This document shows positions 1-7,580 of a DNA stretch of 35,778 bases, in pieces; position 1 is the first letter of the stretch, and every line of letters begins with the position of its first letter. The position numbers and the translations under genes are program-made. This DNA is from Chloroflexota bacterium (lineage in GTDB: Bacteria > Chloroflexota > Anaerolineae > UBA4142): the NCBI GenBank assembly GCA_016215025.1, contig JACRMI010000036.1, positions 1 to 35,778 of the forward strand, written 5' to 3'. The notes beneath the pieces are model-generated. The model worked only from the letters and a program-made list of their open reading frames with translations. It searched no databases and was not told the DNA's origin.

Positions 1-2
1 CC

Positions 3-164
3 GAGGTCGTCTCGAGTAAGCAGTTGACTCTGAAGCTCGATGACGTGGTGGCGACCCAGGCAAAGAAAAAATCCAAGCCCTATGTTCCCCCCGTGAATCA
101 TCCGTGGCGACGTTTCCAGTTGGGCGACAAATCGAAACATCAACCTCCAAATCCGTCGGGGTGA
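3..164 (+). CDS. Transposase, C-terminal fragment (5' end outside window)
   Basis: An open frame enters from the left edge and stops at a TGA at 162-164. It encodes about 53 residues that are basic at the end, with the tail motif KPYVPPVNHPWRRF. A Pro-rich stretch ending in HPWRR is typical of the C-terminus of rve-type transposases of several IS families. The stop codon lies inside the first of two GACATTTCTACTT repeats that look like the IS terminus, which fits a transposase reading to the end of its element. The family cannot be fixed from the fragment. The catalytic DDE residues lie outside the window, so activity cannot be judged. Confidence 0.6.
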   Translation, partial: EVVSSKQLTLKLDDVVATQAKKKSKPYVPPVNHPWRRFQLGDKSKHQPPNPSG

Positions 165-202
165 CATTTCTACTTGGCGCGGAGTGGGGACATTTCTACT
201 TT
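161..202. repeat. IS terminal repeat pair (GACATTTCTACTT twice)
   Basis: The words GTGACATTTCTACTT (161-175) and GGGACATTTCTACTTT (187-202) are near-identical direct copies 26 bp apart, directly after the transposase fragment. Doubled terminal words of this kind are typical of transposase-binding sites at an IS end. They probably mark the right end of the element and the border with the chromosome near 203. The other end lies outside the window, so no target duplication can be checked. Confidence 0.5.
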
Positions 203-232
203 GGGCTAACAACGCCAAATTGCCTATTCCAT

Positions 233-1075
233 CTACACCGTCGCTAGAATCAAAATGCCCATCACCGTAACGCCCGCGCCTAACGCGAGCCGCACCCATT
301 CTTTGTGATGCAAGTTCCAATGCGCGAGTCGATTGAGTGTGGGGCGCGCCGATGCCGCAATGAGCAGCGCGACGAGCGGTAGAATGAACATCAAGTTGTA
401 AAGCACGAGATAGCCGAACCCGACGAGCGCAGACGACTGCATCGAAAGCAAAGATAATACCGCGAGATACACTGCGCCACTGCACGGCACGGTACACAAA
501 CCAATGAGAAACCCGCCGACGATGAGCGCAGGAATCGTCGCCTTGCGTCCTGCTTCGACGGTCCATTGTCCAACGATCTTGGGCGCAGATAATCGCGGAC
601 CGACATCGGGCAAGAAAAAATCTTTGAGCATCCACAAGCCCATCCCAATCGCGAGCAACGCGCCGACGCGCGCAGGCGCGTGAAAGCGCGAGAAGAGTGC
701 GCTCGTCGCCAACAAGCCAACGCCAAGACCCAGGTACGTGAGAAACACCGCCGCGATATAAATTGAACCCAGACCGACGATGCGTGCCCGTGCCGCTTGA
801 ATATCTGACGCCGAAGTGACTTGCAATGTGGCGAGCATCGCGGTCACGAACAAGATCAGAACCGTGAACGCGCACGGATTGATGCCGTCGATCAATCCGC
901 CGACGATCACCGAACCGAGCGTCACCGCGGGCAAGTACTCCCCCATCCCCGCCATCGGCGCGTGTGGATGAATAAAACCAAAATAGACCGCGAGCGCCAT
1001 GACCGCGAGAATCAACAAGGAGACAATAAAAATCGTTTGGACGCTAGTGTTTTTGCGTTGCTTGGCAATCGTCAC
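233..1075 (-). CDS. CcdA/DsbD-type thiol-disulfide transmembrane protein
   Basis: A 280-residue polytopic membrane protein with about seven hydrophobic segments. Two Cys sites sit at membrane edges as in the CcdA/DsbD-beta family: GINPCAF (C68) and GLCTVPCSGAVYL (C194, C198). Proteins of this family carry reducing equivalents from cytoplasmic thioredoxin across the membrane to extracytoplasmic thiol carriers. It is the last gene of a three-gene operon; one base separates it from the cupredoxin gene upstream. The N-terminus has an extra TM helix and a short outside loop (FIHPHAPMAG) before the core. The neighbourhood (HMA chaperone, cupredoxin) suggests a role in keeping metal-ligand cysteines reduced during copper-site assembly, which is inference. 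A second, distinct CcdA lies at 19458-20222. Confidence 0.8.
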   Translation of the reverse strand: MTIAKQRKNTSVQTIFIVSLLILAVMALAVYFGFIHPHAPMAGMGEYLPAVTLGSVIVGGLIDGINPCAFTVLILFVTAMLATLQVTSASDIQAARARIVGLGSIYIAAVFLTYLGLGVGLLATSALFSRFHAPARVGALLAIGMGLWMLKDFFLPDVGPRLSAPKIVGQWTVEAGRKATIPALIVGGFLIGLCTVPCSGAVYLAVLSLLSMQSSALVGFGYLVLYNLMFILPLVALLIAASARPTLNRLAHWNLHHKEWVRLALGAGVTVMGILILATV

Positions 1076-1076
1076 G

Positions 1077-1562
1077 TTAACCTTCCACGATCAACTTGCC
1101 ATTCATCGTCGGGTTGGCTTTACCGCCGCAACAAATATCGCAATAATAGGTGAACGTTCCGGGTTGGGTTGGCGTGAACGTCGCACTATTAACCGACAAC
1201 GGTTGCGCGACGAGATTGACCTTGAGTTCGTCAATCGCAAACTGATGTTTTCCGCCACCATCGGTGTGATGCTCGTTGTCCAGACTGCGCAGATTCACTT
1301 TGACGGTCTCGCCTACCTTGACGCGAATCTCCTGCAAGTCGAATCCATCCATCGCAGCTTGGACATTAACGATCTTGGCGTTGGCATCCTGGGTGATACC
1401 ACTTTCCTTCGACGCAAAGACAGGAGCCAGAAAATAGACAACCGCAATGATGACCACGGCGACGATTGTGGTAAATGCGGTGAATCGAAGGATCTGTTTG
1501 TTTCTTTGCGCACGCTTTTCTTGTCGCGCCTGAGCGCGTTTACGGGCAAGCGAACTACTCAT
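1077..1562 (-). CDS. Membrane-anchored cupredoxin-domain protein with CuA-like Cys motif
   Basis: 161 residues: a very basic cytoplasmic N-terminus (about 1-22), one TM helix (about 26-47), then a cupredoxin-like beta-sandwich (60-161). Likely copper ligands are His98/His99 or His106 (HHTDGGGKHQF) and the loop YYCDICCGGKANPTM, with C141, C144, C145 and M153. The spacing C-x3-C-G resembles the CuA loop of cytochrome oxidase or N2O reductase, but the loop His of CuA is missing. The start ATG overlaps the stop of the upstream HMA gene (ATGA), so translation is probably coupled. Likely role: outside-facing copper carrier or electron-transfer protein. The family assignment is firm and the exact role is not. 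Confidence 0.75.
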   Translation of the reverse strand: MSSSLARKRAQARQEKRAQRNKQILRFTAFTTIVAVVIIAVVYFLAPVFASKESGITQDANAKIVNVQAAMDGFDLQEIRVKVGETVKVNLRSLDNEHHTDGGGKHQFAIDELKVNLVAQPLSVNSATFTPTQPGTFTYYCDICCGGKANPTMNGKLIVEG

Positions 1563-1870
1563 AAGGTGAATCCTTGAGGTAAAATTCGTGCTACATATCG
1601 ATGTTGCTGACCATCGCCCGCTTGCTCGACCGCATGAATCAAACGCTTCACCGTCGCTTGATCAGGAACATAATCGACGAAGGTTAGTCCACTTTTCCAA
1701 TCGACATCTGCCGAGATGACACCCTTGACCTGGAGTAAACTATTGCGGACGCGCGTGGCGCAATTGCGGCAGCCCATGCCTGCCACAATCAACTTGGCAA
1801 TCCGCGCATCACTTGGCTCGTCGGCAAGGATCGGTTGAGCAATCGGTTCAACGTAACATTCTTCTTTCAT
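1559..1870 (-). CDS. Heavy-metal-associated (HMA) domain protein, copper-chaperone-like
   Basis: 103 residues with one HMA (CopZ/Atx1-type) ferredoxin-like fold. The metal loop GMGCRNCATRV (C34, C37) follows the first beta strand and is succeeded by VKGVISADVDW and a C-terminal helix region. This GMxCxxC loop binds Cu(I) in the family. An N-terminal extension of about 22 residues contains one more Cys (C5), and the C-terminus runs about 15 residues past the usual end. A good Shine-Dalgarno (AAAGGAGA) precedes the start. It is the first gene of an operon with the cupredoxin and CcdA-like genes, so a role in delivering copper for extracytoplasmic copper-protein assembly is plausible. Confidence 0.8.
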   Translation of the reverse strand: MKEECYVEPIAQPILADEPSDARIAKLIVAGMGCRNCATRVRNSLLQVKGVISADVDWKSGLTFVDYVPDQATVKRLIHAVEQAGDGQQHRYVARILPQGFTL

Positions 1871-1914
1871 CGGATTCTCCTTTCGAGACTAACATACCAA
1901 ACTTGACTGCATTA

Positions 1915-1931
1915 GACTACCGTCTCTAGTC
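1915..1931. promoter_or_regulatory. Small dyad upstream of the copper operon
   Basis: GACTA and TAGTC (1915-1919, 1927-1931) form a 5-7-5 inverted repeat about 45 bp upstream of the HMA start codon, in the only gap that could hold the operon promoter. It could be an operator or chance; arms of 5 bp are weak evidence. Confidence 0.2.
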
Positions 1932-1965
1932 GAGTTTTTGACCCCGCCACGCGTAGCGTGCCTAT

Positions 1966-3018
1966 TCATTTTCCGAATACAATCCAGCCCAATCCGCCTT
2001 CTGGCACGCTCAGCCGCGCCGCAAATTGCTTGCCGGGCACGCGCACGATGTATTCGCCCGCCGGTAAATCACTCATCACAAAATTCTCGCCAAGCTGATC
2101 GTCGGCGTTGACATTGGGTTGTTCATCGATCCCGTAGGTTTCCGTCTCACGATAGAACTTGGTCGGTTCTTCGGCGCGATAAATATCGATGATGGCGCTG
2201 TGAATGGGATTGCCCTCCCCATCGATGTAGCGTCCTGCCAATACGCCCCGCCCCGGCAACGGCGTGATCCAAAGCATTGGATTCCGTGTGCTGGCATAAT
2301 CGTTCGCGCCCACACGAATTTCGAAATGAACATGTGGACCGATGGCGATGCCGGTCATCCCCACCGTGCCAATCAAATCGTTTTGCTTGACGCGCTGTCC
2401 CTTCTTCACGTCGATCCGATCCAGGTGTCCGTACTGCGCGAAGAGCGTTTGTCCTCGATATGCTTTGTCCAGTTTGATGACGACGACGAGTCCATAGTAA
2501 TTCGGAGAACGTCCGCAAGCTTGCTTGCCATCGTCGCCGCACAACGGCTCGCGGTCATCGCCTGCGCTCACCACGACCCCATCGCCGACGGCGTAAACCG
2601 GCACGCCGATTGGATTGCGATCAAAGTCAACGCCGTGATGCACTTCATACTTGCCGAGTTCTGTTGTGCCGTACAGATACATCGAATTCGGCGCAGAGGC
2701 AGAAGCATCCAGCGCGAGCGGTCGTCCAAATAAAAAATGTTCGACGACCGGTTGCGGCGTCCATATTGGCACAAGCGCCGGTTTGGGACGCGGCGAGGCG
2801 GTCCGTGTTGGTGAGATCGTTGGCAAGTAGGTTGGAGTTGCAGTCGGCGTTAGCATTGCCGTTGTCGTCGCTGTTTCTGTTGGAACAGGGAGTGCGACGA
2901 TAGAGTACGATGCGACACTCACTCTTGTTAGAAAAATGATGATCGCCAACCCACTGCCTACGCCGATGACAATGCCGAACAGAACTGCACCGAGAAGACC
3001 AGGAAATTTTTCAATCAT
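1966..3018 (-). CDS. Membrane-anchored M23 family metallopeptidase (LytM-like)
   Basis: 350 residues: an N-terminal TM anchor (about 10-31), a Thr/Pro-rich linker (45-90), an M23 peptidase domain (about 120-255), and a C-terminal beta-rich module (260-350) resembling carboxypeptidase-regulatory/Ig-like folds. All zinc and catalytic signatures are present: H127-x3-D131 (HHGVDFD), the GHLD loop (H198) and H229-V-H231 (HVHFEIR). The family cleaves peptide cross-links of peptidoglycan outside the membrane. An insertion with two cysteines (C160, C168) sits between the first two motifs. The upstream gene ends 12 bp before this start and the two probably share a transcript. An active enzyme is likely because no key residue is missing. 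Confidence 0.88.
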   Translation of the reverse strand: MIEKFPGLLGAVLFGIVIGVGSGLAIIIFLTRVSVASYSIVALPVPTETATTTAMLTPTATPTYLPTISPTRTASPRPKPALVPIWTPQPVVEHFLFGRPLALDASASAPNSMYLYGTTELGKYEVHHGVDFDRNPIGVPVYAVGDGVVVSAGDDREPLCGDDGKQACGRSPNYYGLVVVIKLDKAYRGQTLFAQYGHLDRIDVKKGQRVKQNDLIGTVGMTGIAIGPHVHFEIRVGANDYASTRNPMLWITPLPGRGVLAGRYIDGEGNPIHSAIIDIYRAEEPTKFYRETETYGIDEQPNVNADDQLGENFVMSDLPAGEYIVRVPGKQFAARLSVPEGGLGWIVFGK

Positions 3019-3030
3019 CGGCGGATAAGG

Positions 3031-3594
3031 TCAACACTCGCCGCGCGCTATAAGTTCGTCAAGGGCTTGTTTGATTTCCGGATCGAGTTGGGCGCGGCGT
3101 TCCATCTCCTGGGTCAATGCTTCGACGGGAAATAAAAACCGCGTCCATTTCGTGACTTCGCTTTGCGTCGCGTGGCTATCCCAGCCATCGTGCAGCAATT
3201 TTTTGCTGAGACCCTCCAACGCTTGGTGATGACCGCACGCGCAATTCTTTTCTTCGTCGCGGCTCGGCATTGCCCAATCACAGCACGGCAAAAGCAAATT
3301 CAACGACTCGTATCCATTCGCGCAATGAGCATCGACTTTGATTTGTTCGTTCCACTTGATCAGCGTCTCATAGCCCGCGTCGCTAAAGGTCACGCCGTAA
3401 TTGGTCGATTGCCCCTCGCGCGGAATAATCTCCTCGCGCACGCGCGCCAACACCGCCCGCGCTCGAACCAGTTCCGGGCTGGCAGTCGGTATGACGGAAG
3501 GTAGCGGTGCCGCCGAGCTGGGAGGAAGATCGGAGATTGCGCTAATCGTCGCGATGAACTGAGGGATGAGCATCACCAACGCGAGGACAGACAC
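3031..3594 (-). CDS. Cys/His-rich exported protein of unknown function
   Basis: 187 residues from the first GTG. The N-terminus is hydrophobic (membrane anchor), followed by a Pro/Ser linker and a domain with the motifs NLLLPCCDWAMPSRDEEKNC, CACGHHQ and LSKKLLHDG. The CC...C-x-C-GHH cluster suggests metal or heme binding, reminiscent of but not equal to PCYCGC-motif proteins. The reading frame continues upstream without a stop, and adding residues there completes a longer TM helix. A CTG codon at 3649-3651 has a strong GGAGG five bases upstream (3657-3661), so the true start may be a non-standard CTG giving about 206 residues. Paired operator-like dyads lie further upstream (3714-3749). The M23 gene follows directly. 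Confidence 0.65.
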   Translation of the reverse strand: MSVLALVMLIPQFIATISAISDLPPSSAAPLPSVIPTASPELVRARAVLARVREEIIPREGQSTNYGVTFSDAGYETLIKWNEQIKVDAHCANGYESLNLLLPCCDWAMPSRDEEKNCACGHHQALEGLSKKLLHDGWDSHATQSEVTKWTRFLFPVEALTQEMERRAQLDPEIKQALDELIARGEC

Positions 3595-3713
3595 AAAGAT
3601 AACGGAGAGCGCAATGATCGTTGTCCATTTGAACTGACTGTGAGTTGGCAGCTTTGCCTCCGAATACCAAGATTATGCTCTTCATCCTATCACGTTGGCT
3701 GACGGCGCACCAC

Positions 3714-3749
3714 CGCCATTAGGCGAGGTGACGCGTACGCCATTTGGCG
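3714..3749. promoter_or_regulatory. Paired operator dyads (CGCCA-N2-TGGCG type)
   Basis: CGCCATTAGGCG (3714-3725) and CGCCATTTGGCG (3738-3749) start 24 bp apart. The second is a perfect 5-2-5 dyad and the first has one arm mismatch. They lie between the 3' end of a response regulator gene and the start of the minus-strand gene at 3594/3651. The same paired arrangement recurs at 12764-12799 and 18332-18366, which argues for one shared DNA-binding protein acting at two adjacent sites on the same helix face. Confidence 0.5.
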
Positions 3750-3778
3750 GTGTCCGGGGATTTAAGCGAGAGATTTGA

Positions 3779-4411
3779 TTATTGGGTTAGGTACTTGCTC
3801 GCAAAGAGCGCGGCTTGCGTGCGATCATTCAAATCCAACTTGCTCAAAATACTGCTGACATGAAACTTGACGGTTTTCTCGCTAATCGAAAGATGCGCCG
3901 CGATTTCCTTGTTGCTCATGCCGCGCCCCAGTAAACCGAGCACGTCGCGTTCGCGTTCAGTGAGTTGCCCCAGCGCGCGCGTTTCGTCGTTGTGTGCGAC
4001 AATGCCTTCGATCAATTTTTTTGCGATCATTGGCGCAAGCGGCGTCTCGCCCTGATGTGCCGCGCGAATCGCTTTCATCAACGCGTCCGCCGATATATCC
4101 TTGAGCAAATAACCCGATGCGCCCGCTTGCAGGGCGGGCGTGATTGGCGTGTCGTTCACGAAACTGGTTAGCGCCAAAACTTTGACATTCGGAAACTGCG
4201 AATTGATCTCACGTGTGGCGGCGATGCCGTCCATTTCAGGCATTTGTAAATCCATTAGCACCACGTCGGGTGCTAGCTCTTGAACGCGCGCAATCGCTTC
4301 GCGTCCGTTCGCAGCTTCGCCGACGAGCTGAATATCGTCTTGCGTTTCGATAAACGTCGCGATGCCTTGGCGTACCATGGCATGGTCGTCTACAATCAAT
4401 ACTCGTATCAT
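3779..4411 (-). CDS. NarL/FixJ-family response regulator
   Basis: 210 residues. The receiver domain (1-120) has the acidic pair D8/D9 (VLIVDDH), phospho-acceptor D54 (DVVLMDLQMPEMDG) and the conserved Lys in YLLKD. The LuxR-type HTH (about 145-205) reads LTERERDVLGLL...SNKEIAAHLSISEKTVKFHVSSIL. The start is set at the ATG giving MIRVLIVDDH; the frame is open 14 codons further upstream, but that extension lies in repeat-like intergenic DNA. The gene follows the histidine kinase by 75 bp on the same strand, so the two form a pair. All phosphorylation residues are intact, unlike two other regulators in the window. Targets are unknown. Confidence 0.9.
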   Translation of the reverse strand: MIRVLIVDDHAMVRQGIATFIETQDDIQLVGEAANGREAIARVQELAPDVVLMDLQMPEMDGIAATREINSQFPNVKVLALTSFVNDTPITPALQAGASGYLLKDISADALMKAIRAAHQGETPLAPMIAKKLIEGIVAHNDETRALGQLTERERDVLGLLGRGMSNKEIAAHLSISEKTVKFHVSSILSKLDLNDRTQAALFASKYLTQ

Positions 4412-4481
4412 AGTTGTTTGAACTTTCCAACGCGAGGGAAATAAGGGAACCAAGGGAATTGGGTTTCCTTTATTTGCTTTA

Positions 4482-4504
4482 TTCCTTCATTTCCCTGAAT
4501 TTCC
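4482..4504. repeat. Dispersed 23-bp repeat (second copy at 9545-9567)
   Basis: This 23-bp word is the exact reverse complement of 9545-9567. Here it supplies the last codons and stop (GNSGK, stop) of the histidine kinase; at 9545 it sits directly before a permease start. The A/G-rich flanks (GGAAATGAAGG-like units) at both places form further imperfect inverted repeats. It looks like an intergenic palindromic repeat family that has replaced gene ends. Confidence 0.6.
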
Positions 4505-6268
4505 TTGAATCGGAATTTCCACCCGCACGATTGTGCTTTTGCCCAGCGCACTCTCAATCGACACGTCCCCACCTAACGCCCGCGCGCGTTCGCGCATCAT
4601 TTTTAAACCAAAGTGTCCCGCGTATTCGGCAGTCGTGTCGAATCCCACGCCATCATCTTGCGCTATCATTTTGATTTTGTGATCCATCGTTTGCAAACGG
4701 ACGACAATGTATTTCGCATGACCGTGCTTGACCGCATTGTTCACCGCTTCGAGCGTAATGCGATAGAGCGCGTCCTCGCAGTCCGGCGAAAGTGTGTTCC
4801 CATCGTCTGCCTGAAAATCGATTGGCGAGCCAGTTCGCGCGGTGAGCGCAACAAACTCGTCCCGCAACGCATCGACCAAACTGCGTTGACCGAGCGCGAC
4901 CGGACGCAAGTTGGCGATGAGGGCGCGGGTTTCGGCGAGGGCAGTTTTGCCCATGGTGTGGGCGCGTTCGATGAGCGCAGGGACACGTCGCGCATCTTTC
5001 TTCAAAAATGCTTGCGCCGATTCCAACGTGATCGTAAGCGTGAACAACGTCTGCGTGATCGAATCGTGCAATTCACGCGCGATGCGCTGGCGTTCTTCCA
5101 ACACTGCCAGTTGTTGTTTCTGATCGATCACTTGCGCGGTGCGTTCTTCAACCCTTCGCCCCAATTCGCGCGTCCACGTTTCGTTCTCCATTCGCGCGCG
5201 GCGCAAACTAGCGGTCATGGTGTTAAACTCGTTCGCCAGTTCCTGAATCTCGTCATTCGTCTTAATGACAATCGTATGATCCAGTTGACCCTGGGCGATC
5301 AGACCAACGCCGTGGCGGAGTAGATCAATGGGTTTCAACAATCGCACGGCAAGATAGTGCGCGATGCCCGCCGCTAACAAAACACTGATGATGAGCAAAA
5401 TGGCGATGAAGGCGAGCGAACGATACAGAATCAAATACGCTTCGCGCCGCGGCGTTTCGACGACGATCATCCAACTCGTCGAAGCGATGGGAGCGTGCGC
5501 GCCCAAGACCGTCTCGCCATTCAATCCGATGTAGTCGTTCACGGCATTTGGATCGCGCAATAGATCACGTAACTTTGGATTGTTGTGCAATGGATTTTCG
5601 CGCGCGATGACGCGCGCCACATCACGCCCCGCGATGAGATTCCCGTCGGCGTCGAGAATGTACGCGTAACCCGAATCGCCGATCTGAACTTGCGCTGTAA
5701 TCTCCCACACGTGATTCAAGTTCATCCACACAATCAGTACACCACGCGATTTATCGAACGGTTGGCTCATGACGATGTAAGGTTCGCGGTTCGCGGTCGT
5801 CAGATGCACGCGACTCAAGTACGGTTGTCCGGATTGTGCCGCTTGAAACGCCGCCGCCCGGTCGGCATCGCGCTCGGCATTTTCCAATCGATGTCCCATG
5901 CGCGCGACCGCCGCGATGACTTGGCCTTGTTCGTCCAACAATGCCAAATCGATATACGATGGATTCTGGAGGAGCAGGTTCGTAAGAAATCGCTGTTGGT
6001 CGTTTGGCGTTTGCTGAAACAGATCAGCGCGCAGTTGCACGGCGTTGGCAATCGGCGCGCGCAATGATTCCAGGTGCGCGTCAATCGTCGCCGCCGCGCG
6101 TTGTGCCGTCTCGCGTTGCAGCGCCGCGGTACTGGTTTGTTGGCTATCGTAAATGATCCACGCAAAGACGGTGGCAAGCACAATGAGTAATGCCGCCATC
6201 GCCAGAAAAAAGATGATCGTCACTCGTGTGGCGAGTCGATTGGTTCTAAAATTCATTCCTGATACCAT
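4487..6268 (-). CDS. Membrane sensor histidine kinase (Cache-HAMP-HisKA_3-HATPase)
   Basis: 593 residues in the NarX/LiaS/DegS-type layout. TM1 is at about 17-39, an extracytoplasmic Cache-like sensor domain at 45-280, TM2 at about 281-304 and a HAMP segment at 305-358. A short coiled coil leads to the HisKA_3 box (ERQRIARELHDSITQTLFTL, phospho-acceptor H401). The HATPase_c domain (about 500-588) has LEAVNNAVKHG (N box) and DDGVGFD (G1). It should autophosphorylate and pass phosphate to the response regulator encoded 75 bp downstream. A second possible start is M5. The C-terminal GNSGK is encoded by a dispersed repeat, so the original end may have been replaced. The ligand is unknown. Confidence 0.9.
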   Translation of the reverse strand: MVSGMNFRTNRLATRVTIIFFLAMAALLIVLATVFAWIIYDSQQTSTAALQRETAQRAAATIDAHLESLRAPIANAVQLRADLFQQTPNDQQRFLTNLLLQNPSYIDLALLDEQGQVIAAVARMGHRLENAERDADRAAAFQAAQSGQPYLSRVHLTTANREPYIVMSQPFDKSRGVLIVWMNLNHVWEITAQVQIGDSGYAYILDADGNLIAGRDVARVIARENPLHNNPKLRDLLRDPNAVNDYIGLNGETVLGAHAPIASTSWMIVVETPRREAYLILYRSLAFIAILLIISVLLAAGIAHYLAVRLLKPIDLLRHGVGLIAQGQLDHTIVIKTNDEIQELANEFNTMTASLRRARMENETWTRELGRRVEERTAQVIDQKQQLAVLEERQRIARELHDSITQTLFTLTITLESAQAFLKKDARRVPALIERAHTMGKTALAETRALIANLRPVALGQRSLVDALRDEFVALTARTGSPIDFQADDGNTLSPDCEDALYRITLEAVNNAVKHGHAKYIVVRLQTMDHKIKMIAQDDGVGFDTTAEYAGHFGLKMMRERARALGGDVSIESALGKSTIVRVEIPIQGNSGK

Positions 6269-6325
6269 GCAGAAACGCTTGAAGAAAAAAACGTGTTACC
6301 ACTACCGAAACATGTGTTTCCCCTA

Positions 6326-7498
6326 TTAGGGGGTGTTACCCAACGCGCGATTAAGCAGAATATCTGGAAACTCCGCGTTGGCTGTCATCCCCCACCGCAA
6401 GCCCATTATGTCGGACACATCTACGGTTATCTTGAAGACCTGGTCGCCGCGATAGTCGTTCGCTATCGGAGCAATGCGCGCGACCCGCCCGCTCAAAACC
6501 TGTTCGGAGAGGGCATCGAGCGTGACCTTGACCGGTTGACCCAGCGTGACCCTTGCCACGTCGGTCTCGGCGAGATCGGTAGTCTCAATTTGCAGCTTGG
6601 AGAGATTGCCGAATGTAATTGCCGGTGTACCTGGCGCGACGACTTGCCCCACGTCTATCATAATCGCCGCGACCGTACCATCGAACGGCGCGACGAGCAC
6701 GGCATCCTGCGCCGCTGTCTTAGCGAGATCGAGCGCGGCTTGCGCCTGATCCACTTGGGCTTGGGCGAACGCGAGCGCCTCCGCGGTAGCGTCCAGACGC
6801 GCCAGCGCGCTTTCGGCTTGCGAGATCGCGGCTTGGGCGATTTGCAACTCGCTCTCGGTCGGATGGCTGGTCGCATTGCGATAGCCCGCTTGGGCGGCGG
6901 CGAGGTTGATGAACGCTTGCTGGAGCGCGAGCGATTCCGGCGCGGCGCTGCCAAACGGATTCGACGCGCCGCCAATCCGATCATAGCGGAATTGGGCTTG
7001 CGACAACGCGGCTTCCGCGCCATCCACATTCGCTTTTAGCAAAGCGAGTTCGTCGGCAGTCGGTCCCGCTTGGACCTTGGCGTATTGGGTGCGTGTCGCC
7101 GCGACCGCATCGCGCGCCGCTTGGCGATCGGCACTGGTGCCGCCAGCGCGCAATTGCGCGAGCTGTTTCTGCGCCACGCTCAACATCGCCTGCGCTTGGG
7201 CGATTTGGACCTTCAAGATACTGTCATCCAAACGCGCCAGCACTTCGCCGGCTTTCACGGCGTCGCCTTCGTGTTTGAGAATCTCGACAATGCGCCCGCC
7301 GGTCTTGAAAGCGAGTGTGGCGCGTTGCACGGGAACGACGATACCTTCCGCGCTGACGACGTTCGCGGTTTTCTTGGTCGGCGTTGTGGTAGCCGCCGAA
7401 TTCGTACGCGCGCTGGATGCCGTGTAGCTATTGAACGCGAGAAATCCGGCGGACAAAACGAGAACGAGTACAGCAATTCCAATAATGCGTTTATACAT
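6326..7498 (-). CDS. HlyD/MacA-type efflux adaptor (membrane fusion protein)
   Basis: 390 residues: an N-terminal signal/TM segment (MYKRIIGIAVLVLVLSAG), a lipoyl-type half (VVPVQRATLAFKTGGRIVEI), a long Ala/Gln-rich coiled-coil hairpin (about 80-235), the second lipoyl half (APFDGTVAAIMIDVGQVVAPG) and a C-terminal beta-barrel (LGQPVKVTLDALSEQVLSGRVARI). The start is chosen at 7498 because GGGAGG lies seven bases upstream and the signal helix follows at once. In the family the protein bridges an inner-membrane ABC or RND pump to the exterior. It is the distal gene of an operon with one ATPase and two FtsX-like permeases. Its start overlaps the 3' end of the ancestral, longer ATPase-YHS frame (stop at 7491). 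Confidence 0.9.
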   Translation of the reverse strand: MYKRIIGIAVLVLVLSAGFLAFNSYTASSARTNSAATTTPTKKTANVVSAEGIVVPVQRATLAFKTGGRIVEILKHEGDAVKAGEVLARLDDSILKVQIAQAQAMLSVAQKQLAQLRAGGTSADRQAARDAVAATRTQYAKVQAGPTADELALLKANVDGAEAALSQAQFRYDRIGGASNPFGSAAPESLALQQAFINLAAAQAGYRNATSHPTESELQIAQAAISQAESALARLDATAEALAFAQAQVDQAQAALDLAKTAAQDAVLVAPFDGTVAAIMIDVGQVVAPGTPAITFGNLSKLQIETTDLAETDVARVTLGQPVKVTLDALSEQVLSGRVARIAPIANDYRGDQVFKITVDVSDIMGLRWGMTANAEFPDILLNRALGNTP

Positions 7499-7580
7499 GT
7501 GAACCTCCCAGGTATTTGTCTGGTGCTTGCTCGAATTCCTCGCGGTAGCCGCGCGCACAGAAATAGTAGGTCGCGCCATT
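7491..7580 (-). pseudogene. Severed 3' half of the ATPase's YHS domain
   Basis: After the TAG at 7581-7583 the ATPase frame stays open for 29 more codons to a TAA at 7491-7493. The translation begins NGATYYFCARGYREEF and ends EQAPDKYLGGSHV. This is the second half of a YHS domain (consensus YNGxTYYFCSxxC...F...P..Y) and continues exactly from DPVCGM...AMME before the TAG. The stop replaces the conserved Tyr codon (TAT/TAC to TAG is one base). One metal Cys of the usual CxxGC is Tyr here. Readthrough, a sequencing error or a real nonsense mutation are all possible. Confidence 0.7.

Noticed and set aside
6313..6334. CCCCTATTAGGGG as a terminator of the adaptor gene
   Set aside because: The stem is four to five base pairs, it overlaps the stop codon and no T-run follows.
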